Assembly: GCF_000150275.1 (NCBI RefSeq)
Contig: NW_002060943.1
Coordinates: 7,820,066 to 7,884,065 of the forward strand
Origin: Trichoplax adhaerens
Taxonomy: Eukaryota; Placozoa; Uniplacotomia; Trichoplacea; Trichoplacidae
Reading direction: 5' to 3'
DNA: 64,000 bases
In this document: positions 61,601-64,000 of the stretch, in pieces
How the letters are laid out: every line of letters starts with the position of its first letter
How positions within the stretch are numbered: position 1 is the stretch's first letter
Made by a program: the position numbers and the translations under genes
Notes under the pieces: generated by a model
Databases searched by the model: none
Seen by the model: only the letters and a program-made list of their open reading frames with translations
What the model was told of the DNA's origin: nothing

Positions 61601-63884
61601 CGATAGATAGTTAACTATTCATTTGTACTTCAGAGAAAACAGCTGCATTCAAATAATCCTTTTAATTCGTAATTGTGATTTAGCATTCGCATCTTAACGA
61701 GAAATCTGTTCAATTTTATTGACCATCATATTATTAAGGTTATTATTCATCGCCTAATTCAATATACCGAAGGCCAAAACAAAGATGTAGTGGTGGGATC
61801 GATATTGGTACGATAGTCTATAGCTTTACTATTACATGTAGTATTTATTTATCTGTCATGATCTAATAGCAATATGACGTATAGCAATTTTGTGGAATCA
61901 ATTTTAGCTATTACAGTAGTTATCAACTTTACCTAACTTCGCGGTAATAATTATATTTCATTACTAATTCCAGGTAGTATGCATTTTCATCAATGAATCC
62001 ATTAAGAGCTTAACTTTTGCTTTTACGTGGTATTTATCCGTTCGGGCAGGAGTACAAATTAGGTCGATGGCTTTGGCTTTAATATATAACAAGCTACTAA
62101 AGTTAAAGTATACTAGCAAGAGTTCAATAGGCGAAGTAGGAAATAAATTTCTGTGCACGTAGTCATAGCCGGATTTATATCAGTACATTATAATTAACCG
62201 TTTTGCTCCCCTTCTCTTATGTTAACCACCTTTTTATAACTACTTAGCTCACTAACCTTTATGCCAACGATGCACAAAGAATGTTTGAAGCCGTTTTATA
62301 TTTTGCTTTTATATCAGGTAGGGAGATAAACCTAATATTGCTGCCAATAAACTACCATTAGCATAATTGGATAAATTGAATCGTCTCATTTACGGATAAT
62401 AAATGTAAAGAAATATGATAATATTTCTTGATTTAATAGGTGCACCAATTATACCACTATGCGCACTAATTTATTTAACAAGCATTGTCGGCCCAGCTGC
62501 TATTGTTGGCTGTGTAACCTTTGTGTTATTCTATCCAATTCTGGTAATGTTTAGCTACTGTTGACCGATAAAACAATTTCCTATATTATCTATTGTATTT
62601 AGAAGCTATCGTTACAGTCTTTAAGTATTAGCTATGATGTAACTATTATTTTATATTTATTTTATTAGATTGGAGTAGCTCGGTATATAAGTAAACTAAG
62701 GCGATCTACAATCGGTGTAACGGATAAAAGGGTATCAGCAATCTGTTCAGATTTTAATGTCATAAATATCCATTTATAGTACTGTGCATGTAAATCAAAG
62801 AAAGAGAGAAAGCAGACTTAACCTGTTATTTAAAAAATTTTTAAACATAAAATATTTCAGTATCGGTACCTCCTAACTTGACTTTAAAACTAATATTTAC
62901 ATCAGATTCGGTTAATGAACGAGATTTTGACCAATATCAAACTAATCAAGATGAATGTCTGGGAATCTCTATTAATCCAAAGGGTAAAAGGTATATGCAT
63001 AAGTAAATACTTTTAAGCATGCTCCTAGCAATGTTTTTAACATACTTAATGTTATCAGTAATACAATGCGGAATTAGTCCAAAACCTTTTCTGAACAAAC
63101 TTTATGCTTTAATCCTAGAAATTTAAGTTCGGTTAAGAATTTAAAAATGTGTTTTAAATGATTATTTTCTAATATCATGTAGAAGTTAGACAAACAGAAA
63201 CTGAGAGACTGTCCAAAGCGGCACTAACTCAAAGTCTGAGTATATCAGCAATGCCAATAGTACCGGTCATCGCTAGTATTATCACTATTATAACTGCTTT
63301 TGGTCTTGGAACAGGCTTAAAATCATCGCAGGTATGACATAGCATACCGCTATGAATTGGAAATTACCTCTACTATATATATATACATCTTCTACTTTCA
63401 ATTAATATCTGCAATCTATTGTTCGTTTAAAATCAAAGTCATTAGATAGGATTATAATAAACTACACATAAGTTATAATATTATCTCTTTCATATTGCAT
63501 ACTGTACTTAAATTAACAATTTTTCCTGACTAATGCTTTTATATAAAATACTGTAATATTGGGTTCTTATTTTAAATAATTTAAATAGGCATTTGCAGTA
63601 GTCTCTATGTTTAACGCAATGCGATTTACAATGACGACTCTACCGACTGGAATGAAAGCGGTTGCTGAAGCAAATATTGCACTAGGTCGAATCAAGGTTA
63701 TAACTAGCGATGCTTGTTTGATTTCTGTTTAGAGGCAAAGACAAGATTAGAATAATCATCTTGTGTTGACTTAAAATATTGTTAGAATCTACTAGTATTG
63801 AACGAGTACGAGAAATGCATAGAAAGATCAGGTGATGATGACACTGCAATACATATTACAGATGGAACATTTGCATGGACTAAG
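58683..63884 (+). CDS. ABCC5-like multidrug resistance-associated transporter (5' half; runs off the window)
   Basis: An ABC subfamily C exporter, seen as its first transmembrane domain. Exons in phase: 58683-58762, 60929-61232, 61739-61807, 61974-62135, 62248-62317, 62440-62543, 62669-62731, 62906-62990, 63183-63331, 63589-63696 and 63786-63884. The order is a polar N-terminus (TTIDDEEIL), then FWQLLTLSWMTPLVWLGYKR and IEMEDLGHLP, the ABCC opening. TM helices follow, then VRAGVQIRSMALALIYNKLL, NLYANDAQRMFEA, MNEILTNIKLIKMNVWESLL (the ABCC coupling-helix region) and a linker ending ITDGTFAWTK just before NBD1. Similarity is best to ABCC5. No N-terminal TMD0 is seen. NBD1, TMD2 and NBD2 lie beyond base 64000. 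Intron 1 is 2.2 kb. An additional upstream exon is possible, because the frame stays open before the ATG from about 58630. Confidence 0.92.
58763..60928 (+). other. First intron of the ABCC gene
   Basis: A 2.2-kb, very AT-rich intron, much longer than most here. The phase-2 junction restores ATA (Ile) exactly. I see no nested gene, repeat or RNA inside it. Confidence 0.6.
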
Positions 63885-64000
63885 GTAATATTAGGCTTTC
63901 CTTTTGGTCTGATATGGTTTTGGTTCATTAATGGAATAAATCATTAGTTTAATTATGACACTATTTGAACTTATTGGTCCATACATATATTAATAGACAG

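Overview
This is nuclear DNA from an animal. It is AT-rich and gene-dense, with short introns (mostly about 100-400 bp, GT-AG) and genes on both strands that rarely overlap. The recognised proteins are a typical conserved metazoan set: COMMD2, RBMX2, ZGPAT, RAP2, TRAPPC14, a tetraspanin, COG6, two QORL2-type oxidoreductases, LAMTOR4, a TMEM126-like protein and an ABCC5-like transporter. No bacterial operon, CRISPR array or prophage signal is present. Compactness, base composition and short introns suggest an early-branching animal such as a placozoan (Trichoplax-like). That assignment is inference, not proof.

Layout from left to right: COMMD2 (+, 5' end unresolved) converges on RBMX2 (-). Next is a small three-exon gene (-) with weak resemblance to a ciliary microtubule inner protein, followed by an intergenic stretch with a 50-base gap. 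ZGPAT (+, 15 exons, two probable GC-AG introns), RAP2 (+) and an intronless ankyrin-repeat protein (+) follow. TRAPPC14-like (-) and a tetraspanin (-) come next, then about 6 kb of repeat-rich DNA. An intronless two-dsRBD protein (+) converges on COG6 (-). Behind COG6 lies a 168-bp satellite. Two QORL2 paralogues stand tail to tail (+ then -) with identical exon lengths, including a 14-nt microexon. LAMTOR4 (+), a TMEM126-like gene (-) and the 5' half of an ABCC5-like transporter (+, cut by the window end) close the region.

The genes do not form one pathway. They are housekeeping functions of membrane traffic (COG6, TRAPPC14), lysosomal signalling (LAMTOR4), RNA processing (RBMX2, ZGPAT), small GTPase signalling (RAP2), mitochondria (TMEM126-like, perhaps QORL2) and transport (ABCC).

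The most unusual content is structural. Dense clusters of TACTGTA/TACAGTA heptamers sit just upstream of several gene starts. There is a family of short hairpin elements bounded by CATGGACTA/TAGTCCATG, a perfect GC-rich palindrome in otherwise AT-rich DNA, and several tandem arrays, one of which has a flipped hairpin loop in a single copy. Exon models were read by eye and checked for splice sites and reading phase. Names rest on remembered family sequences, not on a search.
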